From Bacteroidales bacterium (lineage in GTDB: Bacteria; Bacteroidota; Bacteroidia; Bacteroidales; Marinifilaceae), in NCBI GenBank assembly GCA_015061245.1, contig SUWY01000001.1:1-64000 (forward strand): 64,000 nucleotides of DNA, read 5' to 3'. The translations under genes were made by a program, and so were the position numbers. This document shows positions 1-9,081 of the stretch, in pieces (position 1 is the first letter of the stretch; each line of letters begins with the position of its first letter). The notes beneath the pieces were generated by a model, which had not been told where the DNA came from, made no database searches, and was given only the letters and a program-made list of their open reading frames with translations.

Positions 1-25
1 TCCTCCCGGTTAAATATATAAATGC

Positions 26-77
26 AAAAAAGAGTGACTAATCAGTCATAAGACTTTTTAGTCACCCTCTTTTTTTT
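26..77. terminator. Rho-independent terminator-like hairpin
   Basis: GTGACTAA (34-41) pairs perfectly with TTAGTCAC (58-65). The stem continues after a two-base bulge as AAAAAAGA against TCTTTTTT, so it is flanked by an A-run and a T-run and could work in either direction. It probably ends a gene lying to the left of the window. Confidence 0.7.
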
Positions 78-349
78 ATCTCCTAATTCGTAAATTATTC
101 CCAATTCGCAAAATCGGCTGCGGAATTTATTTAACTCCTAACTGTTCACTCCTAAGCAAATTAGTGCAAATCTAATCACAGCTCTTACTCCTTATCTGCA
201 AAGCAATATAAAGCCTTGAATTCAACTCGTGGATTTGCTTTAATTTGTTGTCTACCAACCCCCTAAATCCCCCTTCACTTGGTTCACTACGTTCACCTGC
301 GTTAATAAGGGGGACTTATTCCTCATTCCTAATTCCTCATTCCTCATTC
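78..349. repeat. Repeat-rich intergenic region with inverted repeat and ATTCCT units
   Basis: No gene is visible here. TCCCCCTT (268-275) and AAGGGGGA (307-314) form an inverted repeat about 47 bases apart. From about 319 to 361 the DNA is made of ATTCCTA/ATTCCTC units that run into the 3' end of crcB. Around 130-155 the words AACTCCTAACTGTTCACTCC are the reverse complement of units in the tandem repeat near 49907. The region looks like degenerate miniature repeats rather than coding DNA. Confidence 0.6.
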
Positions 350-733
350 CTAATTCCTAATTATTATCCCTCTCCCTGCCCATACAAGTAGCAGACCGCC
401 AATAAAGGTTAATGCAGCGTATAGAACAAATATCATCCATTGTCTGGTCTGCAAAAGTGTTAGCATATCGTGAGACAGAGAAGAGAATGTTGTGAACCCG
501 CCGCAAAATCCTGTAATAAGCAGTAGATTCATATGGGCGGATATGAGCTGGTGTCTCTCTGCCATACCAAATAGAACTCCAATAATAAAACTACCCACAA
601 GGTTTACTGTAAATGTTCCCCATGGGAATACTCCGTGAATATAGTTGGAACAAATTTTTCCAACCAGAAAACGGCAACATGTTCCAATGAAGCCGCCGCT
701 TCCTGCTATTAACATTGCTTTTATCAAATCCAT
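350..733 (-). CDS. crcB: CrcB-family fluoride ion channel
   Basis: The product is a small four-helix membrane protein of 127 residues that exports fluoride as a dual-topology dimer. Family marks are the N-terminal GGFIGTCCRF segment, the NLVGSF motif and the FTTFSSL motif lining the pore. The ORF track begins at an upstream TTG; the ATG giving MDLIKAML fits the family start better and leaves two bases after the urea transporter stop. It is the last gene of the urease transcription unit. The final codons (AGG AAT TAG) lie inside a downstream repeat, so the C-terminus seems to have been set by the repeat. No fluoride riboswitch was recognised upstream. Confidence 0.9.
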   Translation of the reverse strand: MDLIKAMLIAGSGGFIGTCCRFLVGKICSNYIHGVFPWGTFTVNLVGSFIIGVLFGMAERHQLISAHMNLLLITGFCGGFTTFSSLSHDMLTLLQTRQWMIFVLYAALTFIGGLLLVWAGRGIIIRN

Positions 734-735
734 AT

Positions 736-1701
736 CTATATTTTTGTGCAACTATTTAGTTTTAATTGTGGCAACATAAAGAGCCATGTGGTTATGCAGA
801 ACGGGGTCGTTAGTGTTGGCAATCCCCATGGAACTGCAATAGTATCCATCGCGGCTTGAATATATACTGTGGTCACTACAGCCAAAACAGCATATATTGT
901 TGTTCTCCAATTTACATTATAGAATGTACATCCAACTGCGATTCCGGTTAATACGGGACTAAATCCGAATAGACCATTGGCAATGTAGTGGCTGTCACAC
1001 TCAAGAAGAATCGCTACTCCCAAGGCAATTGCAGAAGAGAGGCATGCCCAGAATGCTGCCCACCTATTGCATATCCACAGTGCAAATATAAATATAATTC
1101 CGGTTATGGCAGAGTTTATCAAAAAGACCTGACTGATGCCCTTTAACCAATATGTAGCTAATGATTTAAATGTAGTGTCAAGTTCAGAAGAGAATGGTCC
1201 TGGCAGTTCAGGTACACTTAGGTAAGGAGCAGGTAATCCATGCATTACTCTTGTCGCAAGTAATATAAATATAGTTAAGAGTACAAAAGGGAATGTATAA
1301 GCAGTAACCTTGAATTTTTTGAATACACGGTTCATTCCGACAAGAATCCAAGTGCTTGCAGCAGCAAATAGAATTAAGGTGAGCCACATTAGTAATGTTT
1401 CGCCTAAAAATGTAGGCATAGCGCATCCTACCAGAATACCATTATATCCCCATAAACCCATATCCCCATCTTCCGGGCTAAGTTTAAGTATATAGCCGGT
1501 AAGTGTTGAAACTATTACCCCGACAATTGCACCCCATGCAACAGAGGGGAAACCGCTATAGTATGAGCCCCAAAATATTCCGGCTATAATAAGAACTCCT
1601 CCGCACCAGTTCTCTTGGAACATGACTTGCGAAGCTCCGCGAAAAATGATTTTCCAAAAATCTAATGAGAAGATTTTAGGTAGTGTATATCTCTCTTTCA
1701 T
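736..1701 (-). CDS. Urea transporter (UT/SLC14 family)
   Basis: This is a polytopic inner-membrane protein of 321 residues with about ten hydrophobic segments. The UT family forms trimeric channels for passive urea entry. It carries the family's two-fold repeat signatures: FQENWCGGVLIIAG and LWGYNGILVG in the first half, and a matching FGFSPVLTGIAVG in the second. It starts 11 bases after ureD and is followed by crcB. Co-transcription with urease points to supplying urea substrate to the cytoplasmic enzyme. Length and motif order look complete. Confidence 0.9.
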   Translation of the reverse strand: MKERYTLPKIFSLDFWKIIFRGASQVMFQENWCGGVLIIAGIFWGSYYSGFPSVAWGAIVGVIVSTLTGYILKLSPEDGDMGLWGYNGILVGCAMPTFLGETLLMWLTLILFAAASTWILVGMNRVFKKFKVTAYTFPFVLLTIFILLATRVMHGLPAPYLSVPELPGPFSSELDTTFKSLATYWLKGISQVFLINSAITGIIFIFALWICNRWAAFWACLSSAIALGVAILLECDSHYIANGLFGFSPVLTGIAVGCTFYNVNWRTTIYAVLAVVTTVYIQAAMDTIAVPWGLPTLTTPFCITTWLFMLPQLKLNSCTKI

Positions 1702-1712
1702 ATTTTATGATT

Positions 1713-2627
1713 TTATCTCCAAGCAAACTCTTCAGGTAACTCTCTCCCCTTAATCTCTTTGCGAAGCGTTGAGCATATACTCCTTGTATATCTCTTTAAC
1801 TCTTCTACACTATTACCGAGTAGCTTGATATTAATTCCACAATTATTTGGTAGTATATTTACCCCCAAAGCCATCTCTTTGTTTCGGAATGGAGAGTGTT
1901 TTTTTATTATTGCATTGATATGCTCTTCAGGGGTTGCTATGATTATATCGGCAAAGTGTTTATAGTTACCCATCAATCCCATAATAGATGGATTACTCTT
2001 GTATGGTTCAATTATCATCTTTTCGCGAAAGAGCATCTTTTTTTGAGGGTCAAGAAGTTTCGATGTGATAGAGAGAAGATCATATTTGAAAATCTCTCCT
2101 CCATCATAATACTCTCGTCCGGCACAATAAATCTCAGAGTAGAAGAGTGTAGCTGTAGGGTGGATTGTTATTGTTGTCTCATTCAGGTATCGACTGTTTT
2201 TGCATGGAATGATAGGTAGCGGGATATACTCTAAATAACCATTTTCGTCAATAGTTATTGATTGATGATTTGAAGCATGGTTATATCTCATCTCTGCAAT
2301 TTTTGTTGCTGCTCCTGTTGAGATATGTGCAAAAGCATCTTTCTCAATCTTTAGCTCAATCTCATACCTATCACCATCAACGTTAGGTCCTCCCGATGAT
2401 AGAATATATACGCATGGCATTGTTGCCATCTTCTCATCGAAATATAGCTCTTGCTGCACAATAAGCGGAGCCTGCCTGCTCCATTTGGAAAGGTAGGATT
2501 TGCCACTTTGTGAATCAAGTGTAAAAGTTAGTGCAAGTTTTCCATGTTTCCCTATTGCTCCCGACTCCATTGCCGGGGGCTCTTTCATGTAGGGCTTTAG
2601 TTCTTTATGGAAGTTAGAGGTGTTCAT
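1713..2627 (-). CDS. ureD: Urease accessory protein UreD (UreH)
   Basis: UreD is the scaffold that binds apo-urease and, with UreF and UreG, passes nickel to the active site. The 304-residue protein has the family pattern: an N-terminal GKLALTF strand, [24 protein letters not shown] and [13 protein letters not shown]. The ATG overlaps the end of ureG by four bases, which suggests translational coupling. UreD is weakly conserved overall, but the motifs and position after ureG make the call secure. Confidence 0.92.
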   Translation of the reverse strand: MNTSNFHKELKPYMKEPPAMESGAIGKHGKLALTFTLDSQSGKSYLSKWSRQAPLIVQQELYFDEKMATMPCVYILSSGGPNVDGDRYEIELKIEKDAFAHISTGAATKIAEMRYNHASNHQSITIDENGYLEYIPLPIIPCKNSRYLNETTITIHPTATLFYSEIYCAGREYYDGGEIFKYDLLSITSKLLDPQKKMLFREKMIIEPYKSNPSIMGLMGNYKHFADIIIATPEEHINAIIKKHSPFRNKEMALGVNILPNNCGINIKLLGNSVEELKRYTRSICSTLRKEIKGRELPEEFAWR

Positions 2628-3241
2628 TGTGGTATGGCTACAGATATAATCATATCGGTTAAATTTTCAATGCCCTCGCCCGTCATGCAGTTTGTAAAGA
2701 TAAATGGCTTGCCGGGACGCATTAGTTTTGAGTCATGTTCCATTACATTAAGGTCTGCGTGAACATAGGGAGCCAAATCGGTTTTGTTGATAACCAATAT
2801 GTCTGAATATGAGATACCGGGACCATCTTTGCGTGGAATTTTATCTCCGGCTGCAACATCGATTACGTAGATAAAGAAATCTACTAATGCGGGACTGAAT
2901 GTCAGTGTCAGATTATCGCCTCCCGATTCAATCAGTACAATGTCGCTATCGGGAAATTTCTCCTCCATCTCCTCAACAGCAGCAATATTCATTGATGGAT
3001 CTTCACGAACAGCAGTGTGTGGGCATGCACCTGTCTCAACACCAATAATTCTCTCTTCTGCTAAATAGCCCTTCAGAGTTTTTCGTACATGCTTGGCATC
3101 TTCTGTAGTTACAATATCATTTGTGATGATAAGGACCTTCAAGCCTCGCTCCAAAAGTTTGGGAGTTATAGCCTCAATTATTGCAGTCTTGCCCGAGCCT
3201 ACCGGACCGCCGATTCCAATTCTAAATGTCTGTTTCTCCAT
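2624..3241 (-). CDS. ureG: Urease accessory GTPase UreG
   Basis: UreG is a SIMIBI-class GTPase that drives nickel delivery to apo-urease. The 205-residue protein shows the P-loop [12 protein letters not shown] near residues 10-20, the metal-binding CPH motif in [11 protein letters not shown], the switch region [13 protein letters not shown] and the guanine-specificity motif NKTDLAP. It is full length for the family and lies between ureF and ureD. Confidence 0.97.
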   Translation of the reverse strand: MEKQTFRIGIGGPVGSGKTAIIEAITPKLLERGLKVLIITNDIVTTEDAKHVRKTLKGYLAEERIIGVETGACPHTAVREDPSMNIAAVEEMEEKFPDSDIVLIESGGDNLTLTFSPALVDFFIYVIDVAAGDKIPRKDGPGISYSDILVINKTDLAPYVHADLNVMEHDSKLMRPGKPFIFTNCMTGEGIENLTDMIISVAIPQ

Positions 3242-3254
3242 ATATCAAGGTTAA

Positions 3255-3950
3255 TTAATTACCGAACATTCGTTTTGTTCCCTGTTCGTGTAGCGATGCT
3301 ATTATGTCAAGCTCCGGAGCAAAACTTTGAATGTCCTGTAAATCAAGTTCTTTAATTTTTTCGTAATCTTCCGATGCTAAAGCGCACAACTCTTTAAGAA
3401 TCTGTTGGGTGTCAATGTGCGAAACTCTAAAGATACGTAATGCAGCATTGAGAACCATGTTGATTGTACCATACTCAAGGGCTGCAAAGAGCGAGGCCTC
3501 GTCCATTCCGGCAGCGCGAAACATTATTGCTAAGCTGATATTATGGCAACCATAACACTTGCCCTCAATAATATCATTGTGCCACTGCATGACAATTCTG
3601 TTTTGGGGAAAGAGAAGTGTTGCCATTTCGGAACACTTTCTTCCCATTTTAAGGCTCATGCCCCTCGATTCATTCGATAGCTTACCTATGTAGCTAATGT
3701 TATCTGCTTCAAGAATCTCTTTATAGTTGTTCCCGTAGGCTGCCCGAAAAGCGATAAGAGCTGCCAGGTAATCACTATAAAGTGCTTGAATTACAGCTGT
3801 TCGAGCATACTGTTTTAAATCTGCTTTATCTTTGATAAGATTGTTTTCAACTGCGCTCTCTACTCCATTTGAAAAGGCGAATGAGCCAATAGGGAATGCA
3901 GAGTCGCATAGTTGTGCCAATAATATCGATTTTCTAATGGTGTTCTGCAT
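3255..3950 (-). CDS. ureF: Urease accessory protein UreF
   Basis: UreF bridges UreD and UreG in the nickel-insertion complex. The 231-residue helical protein begins with the typical LLAQLCDSAFPIGSFAFSNGVESAV block. A central conserved stretch (NESRGMSLKMGRK) and a C-terminal helical domain follow. Its start overlaps the end of ureE by 17 bases. The gene contains one copy of the CGAGGCCTCG palindrome discussed in the findings. Confidence 0.95.
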   Translation of the reverse strand: MQNTIRKSILLAQLCDSAFPIGSFAFSNGVESAVENNLIKDKADLKQYARTAVIQALYSDYLAALIAFRAAYGNNYKEILEADNISYIGKLSNESRGMSLKMGRKCSEMATLLFPQNRIVMQWHNDIIEGKCYGCHNISLAIMFRAAGMDEASLFAALEYGTINMVLNAALRIFRVSHIDTQQILKELCALASEDYEKIKELDLQDIQSFAPELDIIASLHEQGTKRMFGN

Positions 3951-4464
3951 GAAATAGGTATCTTATATCGTGTGGTGATAGGTAGGGAATAACACTCTGT
4001 CCCTCTTGAAACTCTATCTCAATATTTTGGAAATTGTGAGTGTGCATAACGCTCTCCATTACCTTTCTATCCAATGTAAGAGGAACATAAACAGTAAGCC
4101 CTTTCACGACAGCCGGCCAATGTTGGTTTCCTATTGCGTGGCCCAACTCTATGCAGGTGCGAATCAGCTCCTCTTGACTCTTTTGTGCAATTTGGTTCAG
4201 TTTAATAACCATGACCTGTGATAATTTAATATGCACTACAAGAGCTCTCTTCTCTTTCTCATTGAATAGTAGAATATCGCCCTCTGTAAGATGGGTGTGG
4301 CGGTTGAGCGATATTGCATATCGCTCACCCCCCTTGTCAATGATTATACGGCTCTTTTGTGCGCTCCATTGGTCGAACTCAAGGTAGTCAATAATTGCCC
4401 CTTGTAATTTTGCTCTCCATTCATCGGAGCAGACATTGCCTAAAATATTGTTAATTGCAATCAT
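3934..4464 (-). CDS. ureE: Urease nickel metallochaperone UreE
   Basis: UreE binds Ni(II) and hands it to UreG. An N-terminal peptide-binding domain is followed by a metal-binding domain that contains GHAIGNQHWPAV, including the conserved histidines. The protein ends in a short histidine-rich tail (FHAEHH) rather than the long His tail of some UreEs. The ORF track begins at residue MVQLK, but the internal ATG giving MIAINNILGN matches family starts and lies 11 bases after ureC, so I use it (176 residues). Confidence 0.9.
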   Translation of the reverse strand: MIAINNILGNVCSDEWRAKLQGAIIDYLEFDQWSAQKSRIIIDKGGERYAISLNRHTHLTEGDILLFNEKEKRALVVHIKLSQVMVIKLNQIAQKSQEELIRTCIELGHAIGNQHWPAVVKGLTVYVPLTLDRKVMESVMHTHNFQNIEIEFQEGQSVIPYLSPHDIRYLFHAEHH

Positions 4465-4475
4465 TATCTTTATCT

Positions 4476-6194
4476 TTAACTGAACCAATAGAGTTGTGCC
4501 ATGGCAAATTTGTCAGCGGCAGGAATCTTTACAGCCTCGCCATTTACTCTAACCTCAAAAGTCTCATTGTCAATCTCAATGCGTGGGGTTCCATTGTTTA
4601 AAACCATATCAGATTTTGTGATTTGACGGCACCCCTTCACCGCCATGACTCTCTTCATCAATCCATACTTCTCCCTAATATTGTTCTGGATTGCTGCATG
4701 CGAGACAAATGAGATAGAAGATTTCTGTAGTGCAGTGCCGAATGATCCGAACATCTTACGATAGTACATAGGTTGCGGAGTTGGTAATGAAGCATTTGGA
4801 TCTCCCATATTTGCCCAGTTAATCATACCTCCTTTAATAACCATTTTAGGTTTTGCTCCAAAAAATTGTGGTTCCCATAGTACCAAATCTGCCATTTTGC
4901 CAACCTCAACAGAGCCCAATATATGGCTTACTCCATAGGTTATAGCAGGATTTATGGTCACCTTGGCGAGATAGCGCAATACTCTAAAGTTGTCATTTCC
5001 AGGAGCATCCTCTGCCAATTTGCCCCTAACCTGTTTCATGTAATCGGCCATTTGGAATGCTCGCATAAAGTTTTCGCCAACGCGTCCCATGGCTTGTGAA
5101 TCAGATGAGATCATTGAAATGACTCCCATATCGTGTAGTACATTCTCGGCTGCCTGAGTTTCAGGACGTACGCGGCTCTCGGCAAAAGCTACATCGGATG
5201 GAATCTTTGGGTTAAGATTGTGGCATACCATAATCATATCGAACAACTCTGCTTGTGAGTTGATTCCAAATGGTAATGTTGGATTTGTCGATGATGGCAA
5301 TACATTTTCGAGCGAGGCTACCTTCATTAAGTCTGGTGCGTGTCCACCACCAGCTCCTTCGGTGTGGAAGGTGTGGATTGTTCTTCCGTCGATGGCAGCA
5401 ATGGTATCCTCGACATATCCGCTCTCGTTTAGAGTATCGGTATGGATAGCAACCTGAACATCGTGCTCTTCTGCAACCTCCATACAGCGTTTTATTGCCT
5501 GTGGAGTGCTGCCCCAATCTTCGTGAATTTTAAAACCGCACGCTCCGGCAAGCAACTCATCGTACATAGGCTCTTTGTTAGAGCAGTTACCCTTGCCAAG
5601 GAATCCAACGTTAATGGGAAGTTCCTCTACAGATTGTAACATTCTCTTTAGGTTCCATGGCCCTGAGGTAATAGTGGTGCCGTTGGTACCATCGGTTGGG
5701 CCAACACCTCCTCCGAAGAAGGTGGTTATTCCATTACTCAATGCGTGAAAGGCTTGCTGTGGAGCAATCATATGAATATGACCGTCAATTCCGGCTGCTG
5801 TAAGAATAAGGTGTTCGCCGGAAATTGCATCGGTTGAAGCTCCGGTAATAAGGTTGGGCGAAACTCCATCCATGGTGTTTGGATTTCCTGCTTTTCCAAT
5901 GCCGGCAATTCTTCCATCTTTAATTCCCACATCGGCTTTGACTACTCCCAATTTTGCATCAATGATGGTAACATTGGTAATTACCAAATCCAAAGAGCCT
6001 CCCTCTGCTCTTACGGTGTTGGCTAATCCCATGCCGTCGCGAAGTGTTTTACCTCCACCATAGACAGCTTCATCGCCCAAATATCTTAAATCCTTTTCAA
6101 TCTCAACATATAGATTGGTATCGGCTAATCGGATTTTATCTCCAACTGTCGGTCCGAAAAGATCATTATTCTGTTGTCTTGATATCTTGCTCAT
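4476..6194 (-). CDS. ureC: Urease alpha subunit UreC (catalytic)
   Basis: This is the catalytic subunit that hydrolyses urea to ammonia and carbamate. At 572 residues it is full length. Visible active-site elements are the metal-binding HIHMIAP, the lysine carbamylated to bridge the two nickels ([11 protein letters not shown]), the histidines in IHTDTLNE and [14 protein letters not shown], and the mobile flap [11 protein letters not shown] with its cysteine and histidine. The start overlaps the end of ureB by 29 bases. Nothing suggests inactivation. Confidence 0.98.
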   Translation of the reverse strand: MSKISRQQNNDLFGPTVGDKIRLADTNLYVEIEKDLRYLGDEAVYGGGKTLRDGMGLANTVRAEGGSLDLVITNVTIIDAKLGVVKADVGIKDGRIAGIGKAGNPNTMDGVSPNLITGASTDAISGEHLILTAAGIDGHIHMIAPQQAFHALSNGITTFFGGGVGPTDGTNGTTITSGPWNLKRMLQSVEELPINVGFLGKGNCSNKEPMYDELLAGACGFKIHEDWGSTPQAIKRCMEVAEEHDVQVAIHTDTLNESGYVEDTIAAIDGRTIHTFHTEGAGGGHAPDLMKVASLENVLPSSTNPTLPFGINSQAELFDMIMVCHNLNPKIPSDVAFAESRVRPETQAAENVLHDMGVISMISSDSQAMGRVGENFMRAFQMADYMKQVRGKLAEDAPGNDNFRVLRYLAKVTINPAITYGVSHILGSVEVGKMADLVLWEPQFFGAKPKMVIKGGMINWANMGDPNASLPTPQPMYYRKMFGSFGTALQKSSISFVSHAAIQNNIREKYGLMKRVMAVKGCRQITKSDMVLNNGTPRIEIDNETFEVRVNGEAVKIPAADKFAMAQLYWFS

Positions 6195-6600
6195 ACTCTT
6201 CGTTTTTGAATCCGTATTTTTTCATTTTCTCAATTGCCTTTACTCTCTTTGGCAGGAAAAACGGGGCATCTTCAGTGCCTGTATAACCCTCTACCAAACC
6301 ATTGAATCCCGTTATATATTGCTTCCCTCCAAAGGGAACAAGCTCAACGCTCTTCTCTTGACCCGGTTCAAACCTGATGGCTGTGGTTGCAGGGATATTC
6401 AAATGATATCCGTAGGCTGCAGCACGGTTGAACTGCAAATATCTATTCACCTCGAAAAAGTGAAAATGGGAGCCGATTTGAATAGGACGGTTGCCACAAT
6501 TCTTAACCTTTATAGTTATCACCTTGCGTCCGACATTGTATTCAAGATCATCTTTGGCTAGTAGAACTCCTCCAATTGGTACATCTATCTTATCGCTCAT
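6166..6600 (-). CDS. ureB: Urease beta subunit UreB
   Basis: UreB is a structural subunit of the urease (alpha-beta-gamma)3 assembly. Conserved stretches are [36 protein letters not shown] and [17 protein letters not shown]. At 144 residues it is longer than the roughly 100-residue separate UreBs. The extra is a charged lysine/glutamate-rich tail (about residues 112-144) whose coding sequence overlaps the first 29 bases of ureC. Such tails occur in some other UreBs; its role here is unknown. Confidence 0.96.
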   Translation of the reverse strand: MSDKIDVPIGGVLLAKDDLEYNVGRKVITIKVKNCGNRPIQIGSHFHFFEVNRYLQFNRAAAYGYHLNIPATTAIRFEPGQEKSVELVPFGGKQYITGFNGLVEGYTGTEDAPFFLPKRVKAIEKMKKYGFKNEEYEQDIKTTE

Positions 6601-6608
6601 ATCTCCTA

Positions 6609-6911
6609 TTATTTTATTGGTTTGTGAATACTGACAAGACGGCTGCCATCGGTAAATACAGCTTCAATCTGAATCAATGATATCATATCCGCCACTCCAT
6701 CCATAACATCTGCTTTGGTAAGGAGGTTTGAGGCGAGGCTCATTACCTGCTCCAAGGTTTTACCTTCGCGAGCAGCCTCGAGAGCCATATAACTGATATA
6801 TGCAACAGCCTCGGGGTGGTTTAATTTCAACCCTTTTGCTTTGCGCCTCTCTGCTATTTGTCCCATGGATATCAATAGCAGTTTGTCAATCTCTTTTGGT
6901 GTTAAATGCAT
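6609..6911 (-). CDS. ureA: Urease gamma subunit UreA
   Basis: The 100-residue gamma subunit is full length and is the first gene of the urease operon. It begins with [13 protein letters not shown] and carries the conserved [14 protein letters not shown] and [11 protein letters not shown] blocks. The nine-base gap to ureB and the tight packing downstream indicate one transcript running from here to crcB. The promoter should lie in the 127-base divergent gap shared with the TonB receptor gene. Confidence 0.97.
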   Translation of the reverse strand: MHLTPKEIDKLLLISMGQIAERRKAKGLKLNHPEAVAYISYMALEAAREGKTLEQVMSLASNLLTKADVMDGVADMISLIQIEAVFTDGSRLVSIHKPIK

Positions 6912-7038
6912 AGTAAGTTAATTTTGAGTTTCATAAATGGTTGTTTTCTGAGCCATATATACGCTTCGTAGTCCAAAAGGTTATTATAACATTCACCCTC
7001 CACTTTGCGTAATAGAGGGAAAATTGAGGTGATTTTTT
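6912..7038. promoter_or_regulatory. Divergent promoter region between urease and metal-uptake operons
   Basis: This 127-base gap must hold the promoters of both operons. It contains an 11-base palindrome GTTATTATAAC (6980-6990) and an inverted repeat CCCTC...GAGGG (6996-7019) around CACTTTGC, which is a weak match to a -7 box for the plus-strand operon. I cannot assign a regulator. A shared nickel- or iron-responsive operator is inferred from position only. Confidence 0.45.
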
Positions 7039-9081
7039 ATGGAACAAAGGAGAAAACAAACATTGATACTCCTCTTTTTACTATGTGCGTATAGTGTTCA
7101 TGCACAGGAAAGTGAAGTTGATACTTCGTTATATGTGGGCGAGGTTTTGATCTTGAAGAGTGGTACTTCTATTGAGGAGTCGAGAAGTTCGGGAATTGTA
7201 AATGTAATTTCATCAGAGCTTCTCTCTAAATTGCCGTTACAGAGTGTTGATGAGGCGTTGACAATGTTGCCCGGAGTCAATTCCAACAGAACATCGGGCT
7301 TGTCTCAAATGGTAACAACAGTAAGTTTGCGAGGTTTATCGGGCGATGAACAGGGAAGGACATTGGTTCTTATGGATGGAGTTCCCATCAATACATCGGA
7401 CAACGGCACTGTAAACTGGAACTCTATTAATCCTGCAAATGTTGCAAAGATAGAGCTGCTTAAAGGGGCAGCATCGGCACTTTATGGCGCAAATGCAATA
7501 GGCGGAGTTATAAATATAGTGACCAAAAAGGCCTCCTCGCCCCTTGCAATAATGGGGAGCATGGAGTATGGAACTTTAAATACGTGGCGTTCAAACCTTT
7601 CATTGTCAAGTAGATTAAGTGATAAGGTGTCGTTCTTTTTAGGTGGAAACTACTCCAAATCCGATGGATATATCAATATTCCTGACTCTTTAATAACTCA
7701 GTATACCTATCCGACATATGTGAGTGAATATGGAGTAAATTCAAAGCTACTCTATTCTCCTACAAAGCATTGGGAGTTAGATCTGTCATATTCAATGTAT
7801 CGAGACAGGCGTGGGGAGGGTGAGAAGATTCTTGCCGAGCGTGGTGAGTATAGACGTTTTGATAATGACAGAGTGCAATTTTCGGCACGAAGAGTAGGCA
7901 ATGACTTTTGGCGAATGTCAATAACAGGATACTTTCAACAGGAACGCTATTTTAAACTTGACGAAAGGGTGAATGGTGGAGTGTATCAACGATTTGATGT
8001 TCATGCTAAGCGCGAAGATCTGGGAATAATCTTTAATGGATCGTTGCAGTTTCGAGATAATCGTCTCTCATTTGGGGCGGAACTACGTGGAGGAGCAATA
8101 GATGGTGGTGATTACTATAAAACCTCGCCCGATACAGTAAGAAATAGGGGAGAGTTGGATATATATTCGCTCTATATCAGAGATGAGCAGACACTATTTA
8201 AAGATAAGTTGTGGATGCAAGTAGCTCTGCGTTACGATTTTGCTCAGTTTCATGATGGTCTGTTTCAGGCAAACGGAGAGTCAGTTGGCGCTTTTTCAAA
8301 CTATAACGGAGAGTTGGCATTGAAGGAGTGGGGTAAAATATCGCCCAATGTATCAATTAGATATACTCCATCTGCCAAGCTTACGGCCTATCTTACCTAT
8401 GGGCGAGGTTTCAGGGCATCGATACTCGATGATATGTGTCGTTCCGGGTGGATGTGGATAGGTCCAAAAATAGCCAATCCCGAACTTGGTCCTGAGTATG
8501 TTGACAATTTCGAATTTGGAACAACAATGAGGTTAGGCAGGTTTATCTTTGACAAGAGCCTCTATTATGGGGTTGGTCATGACTTTCTCTACTATGTACC
8601 CACCGGAGAGAAACTCTATGGAAAGCGCGATATCTTTATCAGAAAAAACATCTCAAAGGTTGAGTTTTATGGAGGCGAGAGTGCAATAACCTACGACAAT
8701 AGAAACGGTCTCTATATGAATTTGAACTACTCAATGGGAATTTCTAAGATTGTCGATGCCAATGGCAATGAAACTTTAAAAGGAAAATACCTGACATACG
8801 CACCTAAATTTATGGTAAAGTTTTATGCTTTATGGAGTGGAAGAGTGGGCGAGGCCTCGCTTAAAACAACCTATAAATCAAAACAATATGTAACCGAGGA
8901 TAATTCAGACTATATGGATGGATTTGTTATGTGTGATTTGGCAGTAGGTAAATGGTTTTGGAATAGAACCGTAGGTATACGTGGAGAGGTTCTTAATCTC
9001 TTTGATAGACGTGAGACCAATTCGCCAAACTACTTATCGCCTGGAAGATTGTTTAACTTAAAGATAATGTTGAATTTATGA
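7039..9081 (+). CDS. TonB-dependent outer-membrane receptor, probably for nickel chelates
   Basis: The 680-residue protein has a signal peptide ending near VHAQES. A plug domain follows (about residues 45-160, with MLPGVNSNRTSG, LVLMDGVPIN and AIGGVINIVTKK), then a 22-strand-type beta barrel ending in the aromatic/hydrophobic strand RLFNLKIMLNL. There is no N-terminal carboxypeptidase-like domain and no SusD partner, so it is a siderophore/metal-type receptor, not a glycan one. It is divergent from urease and overlaps the substrate-binding protein gene (ATGA). Nickel as substrate is inferred from context; haem, iron or cobalamin cannot be excluded. Confidence 0.85.
   Translation: MEQRRKQTLILLFLLCAYSVHAQESEVDTSLYVGEVLILKSGTSIEESRSSGIVNVISSELLSKLPLQSVDEALTMLPGVNSNRTSGLSQMVTTVSLRGLSGDEQGRTLVLMDGVPINTSDNGTVNWNSINPANVAKIELLKGAASALYGANAIGGVINIVTKKASSPLAIMGSMEYGTLNTWRSNLSLSSRLSDKVSFFLGGNYSKSDGYINIPDSLITQYTYPTYVSEYGVNSKLLYSPTKHWELDLSYSMYRDRRGEGEKILAERGEYRRFDNDRVQFSARRVGNDFWRMSITGYFQQERYFKLDERVNGGVYQRFDVHAKREDLGIIFNGSLQFRDNRLSFGAELRGGAIDGGDYYKTSPDTVRNRGELDIYSLYIRDEQTLFKDKLWMQVALRYDFAQFHDGLFQANGESVGAFSNYNGELALKEWGKISPNVSIRYTPSAKLTAYLTYGRGFRASILDDMCRSGWMWIGPKIANPELGPEYVDNFEFGTTMRLGRFIFDKSLYYGVGHDFLYYVPTGEKLYGKRDIFIRKNISKVEFYGGESAITYDNRNGLYMNLNYSMGISKIVDANGNETLKGKYLTYAPKFMVKFYALWSGRVGEASLKTTYKSKQYVTEDNSDYMDGFVMCDLAVGKWFWNRTVGIRGEVLNLFDRRETNSPNYLSPGRLFNLKIMLNL

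Noticed and set aside
5212-5517. Minus-strand ORF of 101 residues inside ureC
   Set aside because: It lies out of frame within the clearly conserved ureC gene, is Cys/Arg-rich and has no independent start context.
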